A DNA stretch of 64,000 bases from positions 1 to 64,000 of the forward strand of contig CADEFU010000015.1 in the NCBI GenBank assembly GCA_902826695.1. The letters are read 5' to 3'. The DNA is from an uncultured Alphaproteobacteria bacterium (GTDB taxonomy: Bacteria; Pseudomonadota; Alphaproteobacteria; Micropepsales; Micropepsaceae). Shown piece after piece: positions 61,474 to 64,000 of the stretch. The position numbers were made by a program, and so were the translations under genes. Under the pieces are notes generated by a model that saw nothing but the letters and a program-made list of their open reading frames with translations, was not told the origin of the DNA and did not search any database. Position 1 is the first letter of the stretch. Each line of letters begins with the position of its first letter.

Positions 61474-63288
61474 ATGGCCGAGCCAAAGAACGTTCAGAAG
61501 ACCGGCAACGAGTACCGGATCGACGACCCGGCAGAGTTCTCGCGCAACATGGTCAAGGTCGCGGCGCAGAGTCAGCGGCTGGTCACGGACTTTCTGAAAG
61601 GCCAGATGAAGAATGGGAACGGTGCGTCCGGCGGGTCGCGCGACCCGCTGAACCTCGGACAGACGTTTGTCGATTTCCTCGGCCATGCGATGCGCAACCC
61701 CGGGCACTTCGTCGAGGCGAACTTCAAGCTTTGGCACGACTACCTGAACCTTTGGCATCACACGGCGCGCCGGATGATGGGCGAGGATACACCGCCGGTG
61801 ATCGAGCCCTCCGCCGGCGACAAGCGCTTCAAGGATAAGGACTGGTCGGAGAACCAGATTTTCGACTTCATCAAGCAGTCGTATCTGCTCTCCGCGCGCT
61901 GGCTGCAGCAGTCGATGGGCGAGGTTCAAGGCCTCGACCCGAAGACGCGCAAGAAGATCGACTTCTACACGAAGCAGTTCGCCGACGCGCTGTCGCCGAC
62001 GAACTTCGTGTTCACGAACCCCGAGGTGCTGCGCGAGACGTTCAAGTCGAACGGCGAGAACCTGGTGAAGGGTCTGAACAACATGCTGAAGGATCTTGAG
62101 CGCGGCAAAGGCCAACTCGCGATCCGTCAGACGGACATGGACTTCTTCGAGGTCGGGCGGAACCTAGCGCTGACGCCTGCGAAGGTCGTTTATCAGAACG
62201 ATCTGATGCAGCTGATCCAGTATTCGCCCACGACGGAGGAGCAATACGAGCGGCCGCTCGTGATTTTCCCGCCGTGGATCAACAAGTATTACATCCTCGA
62301 TTTGGGCGAGAAGAACTCGTTCGTGAAGTGGGCGACGGCCAAGGGCTACACGGTGTTCGTCGTGTCGTGGGTCAACCCGGACGCAAAGCTCGCGCAGAAG
62401 ACGTTCGAAGACTACATGCGCGAAGGCATTTTCGATGCGCTGGATGCGATCGAGAAGGCGACGGGTTCGCGTGAGGTGAACGCGATCGGCTATTGCATCG
62501 GCGGCACGCTGCTTTCGGCGACGCTCGCCTATATGGCGGCCAAAGGGGACAATCGGATCAAGTCGGCGACGTTCTTTGCGGCACAGGCGGACTTCTCGGA
62601 AGCGGGCGACCTGCAGGTCTTCATCGACGACGAGCAACTGCGCTCGATGGAAGAGACGATGAAGGCGCAAGGCGGCTATTTGGACGGCGCCAAGATGGCG
62701 ACGACGTTCAATATGCTGCGCTCGAACGATTTGATCTGGAGCTTCGTGGTCAACAACTACCTGATGGGCCGCGACCCGATGCGGTTCGACCTGCTCTACT
62801 GGAACGCGGACTCCACGCGGATGCCGATCCAGATGCACATGTTCTATCTGCGCGAATGCTACCGGCAGAACAATCTGGCCAAGGGCAAGATGGTGCTCGC
62901 CGGCGAGAAGCTGGACCTTTCGAAGGTGAAGATCCCGATCTATCTGCAGTCGTCGAAGGAAGACCACATCGCGCCGTACCGCTCGGTCTACAAATCGACG
63001 AAGCTGTTCAAGGGGCCTATCACGTTCATGATGGCGGGCTCCGGCCATATCGCGGGGGTGATCAACCACCCGGATGCGAACAAGTACCAGCACTGGACGA
63101 ACGACAAGCTGCCCGAGAAGGTCGAAGAGTGGATCGCGGGCGCGACCGAAACGCCGGGCTCGTGGTGGCCGCATTGGGACAAGTGGCTGTCGAAGCAGTC
63201 CGGCGGCAAAGTCGACGCGCGCGTGCCCGGCGACGGCAAGCTCAAAGTTATCGAAGACGCGCCGGGGTCTTACGCGAAGATGAAGTGA
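61474..63288 (+). CDS. phaC: Class I poly(3-hydroxyalkanoate) synthase
   Basis: ATG 61474 with AAGGA 8 bases upstream gives 604 residues; the frame reaching further upstream is not used. PhaC-N region (about 80-250: NPGHFVEANFKLWHDYLNLW) is followed by the alpha/beta-hydrolase core. The lipase-like box has the catalytic cysteine, IGYCIGG (Cys341), with Asp in QSSKEDHIAPYRS and His in AGSGHIAGVIN. Length and sequence fit class I (no PhaE/PhaR needed). It polymerises 3-hydroxyacyl-CoA into storage polyester granules. No phaA, phaB or phasin gene lies in the window. Confidence 0.96.
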   Translation: MAEPKNVQKTGNEYRIDDPAEFSRNMVKVAAQSQRLVTDFLKGQMKNGNGASGGSRDPLNLGQTFVDFLGHAMRNPGHFVEANFKLWHDYLNLWHHTARRMMGEDTPPVIEPSAGDKRFKDKDWSENQIFDFIKQSYLLSARWLQQSMGEVQGLDPKTRKKIDFYTKQFADALSPTNFVFTNPEVLRETFKSNGENLVKGLNNMLKDLERGKGQLAIRQTDMDFFEVGRNLALTPAKVVYQNDLMQLIQYSPTTEEQYERPLVIFPPWINKYYILDLGEKNSFVKWATAKGYTVFVVSWVNPDAKLAQKTFEDYMREGIFDALDAIEKATGSREVNAIGYCIGGTLLSATLAYMAAKGDNRIKSATFFAAQADFSEAGDLQVFIDDEQLRSMEETMKAQGGYLDGAKMATTFNMLRSNDLIWSFVVNNYLMGRDPMRFDLLYWNADSTRMPIQMHMFYLRECYRQNNLAKGKMVLAGEKLDLSKVKIPIYLQSSKEDHIAPYRSVYKSTKLFKGPITFMMAGSGHIAGVINHPDANKYQHWTNDKLPEKVEEWIAGATETPGSWWPHWDKWLSKQSGGKVDARVPGDGKLKVIEDAPGSYAKMK

Positions 63289-63293
63289 GGAAG

Positions 63294-63872
63294 ATGAAAG
63301 CGCTGGCGCAAGCTGCGGCTACTGTGATCGTCGTCTTTTTGATGTGCGCAGCATTGATTTTACCGCGGCCGGCAAGCGCTGGCGAGCGGAAGGACAACGC
63401 GAATGCGCGCTATATCTTTTCAGACGGCGGGTTTGCACTGAACATCGATAGGCGCACACGGTGGGCCACCTCTGAGCCATACCCCACCAGTGGCGAGCGC
63501 ACGCCGGAAGGCCATATCATCACCGACTCGATGAGACACGAGTACGGCGATTGCTCTACGGTGGAGCTCGTTTGCGCAGACTTTAAAGAATACGTCCTAG
63601 CGGTGCCGCGGCGGGCGAGCCCCCGACTGCCGTGGGCACATGGCGAATGGACCTTCAAGATGGCCTATTGCTTGTCGAACGAGCCTAGCGGCCGCTGCGC
63701 TCGCTTCATCGCGACGTTCCAAAACAAAGCCGAGGACCGTGAAGGCGGCTTCTTGTACAGCGATGCGCGGGGCGTTGAGATGCACTTTGACTCAAGGGCA
63801 TCACGGGGCGAGAAGCGGAGCATCTACATTCTTGCTTCCGAGTACGGATTGCTCCACGGCGGCACGCCGTAA
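63294..63872 (+). CDS. Predicted secreted protein (192 aa)
   Basis: ATG 63294, six bases behind the phaC stop, with GTGAGGAA as ribosome site; likely cotranscribed with phaC. Signal peptide to about residue 29 (ASA-GERKD). Mature domain with cysteines in YGDCSTVELVCADF and YCLSNEPSGRCARF, suggesting two disulphides. Family unknown. It could act in the periplasm or outside, not on the cytoplasmic granules, so the link with phaC may be accidental. Confidence 0.6.
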   Translation: MKALAQAAATVIVVFLMCAALILPRPASAGERKDNANARYIFSDGGFALNIDRRTRWATSEPYPTSGERTPEGHIITDSMRHEYGDCSTVELVCADFKEYVLAVPRRASPRLPWAHGEWTFKMAYCLSNEPSGRCARFIATFQNKAEDREGGFLYSDARGVEMHFDSRASRGEKRSIYILASEYGLLHGGTP

Positions 63873-63876
63873 GCTC

Positions 63877-64000
63877 TCACCACTTACTTAACGACCGCAA
63901 ACCAATCTCGATGGTGCCTTCGCCGGTCAGCGAATTGAACCGGGCGGCACGAGGCCTAACTCCAAGAATTGCTGCCATCGAGCGGAAATGGTTGGCGGCT
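63877..64000 (-). CDS. C-terminal part of an unidentified gene (runs off the window)
   Basis: On the minus strand the frame is open from the window edge and reads ANHFRSMAAILGVRPRAA, then RFNSLTGEGTIEIGLRSLSK, W and stop (63877-63879). Composition and codon use look coding. Only 41 residues are visible, too few to name a family. It is convergent to the secreted-protein gene at 63294, with 4 bases between the stops. Confidence 0.5.
   Translation of the reverse strand, partial: AANHFRSMAAILGVRPRAARFNSLTGEGTIEIGLRSLSKW

Overview
The window is GC-rich DNA of an alphaproteobacterium. Evidence for this is a bacterial leucyl/arginyl transferase (Bpt), a short mitochondrial-type complex I accessory subunit (NDUFS4-like), a TorF-type porin next to an ammonium transporter, a class I PHA synthase, a form II molybdenum hydroxylase (CO dehydrogenase-like) cluster, and a glpX-hom-aminotransferase group. 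I cannot name the order with confidence; Caulobacterales/Hyphomonadaceae-like or Micropepsales-like lineages would fit. There are three tRNA genes (Arg-TCT, Pro-TGG, Glu-TTC) and no rRNA, CRISPR array or intact prophage.

Layout. 1-3.4 kb is a scrap heap built around two families of short palindromic repeats (cores CCGGGGACACGTAACAA and GGGGACATGATACCTATTCC) together with pieces of a REP-associated tyrosine transposase, an IS481-type transposase, a type II secretion secretin and an HExxH metallopeptidase. Several of these fragments end exactly at a repeat copy. 3.4-12 kb holds a truncated membrane protein, a long non-coding stretch with TCTAACG iterons, a 905-residue membrane M48 protease, small membrane proteins, torF-amtB without glnK, and a 3-hydroxyisobutyrate-dehydrogenase-like enzyme. 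12-20 kb is housekeeping and hydrolases: TylF-like methyltransferase, penicillin-acylase-family enzyme, flavin reductase, bpt and oligopeptidase B. 20-25 kb contains a phospholipase C-like enzyme, a winged-helix/TPR regulator and a small ABM-like protein. A 62-bp promoter module with three 10-bp direct repeats occurs twice here, once before each gene group and once beside the regulator, which suggests a local regulon.

25-40 kb carries two tRNAs, the NDUFS4-like gene, a thioesterase/DUF192 pair, a double cold-shock protein, and the Mo-hydroxylase system. The latter has two parts. coxG-coxS-coxL-coxM encodes the enzyme, with the form II active-site motif AYRGAGR. A second, tightly overlapping operon (moxR/coxD, VWA/coxE, two separate XdhC halves, a MoeA-MobA-like fusion, an IscU-like scaffold) encodes maturation. 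40-53 kb contains hydrolases, GH13 glucosidase, a ClpP paralogue, a sirtuin, a KefB/C antiporter, a sterol-desaturase-family protein, a serine hydrolase, tRNA-Glu, a TraB-like membrane protein, a TauE/SafE permease and recJ. 53-55 kb is a looser patch of small unknown genes. 55-64 kb has a FAD oxidoreductase, glpX, hom, a class I/II aminotransferase, two secreted or lipid-anchored proteins and phaC.

The strongest candidate for something undescribed is the duplicated promoter module with the regulator gene beside it (20.1 and 23.9 kb). The second is the repeat-junction mosaic at the start of the window.
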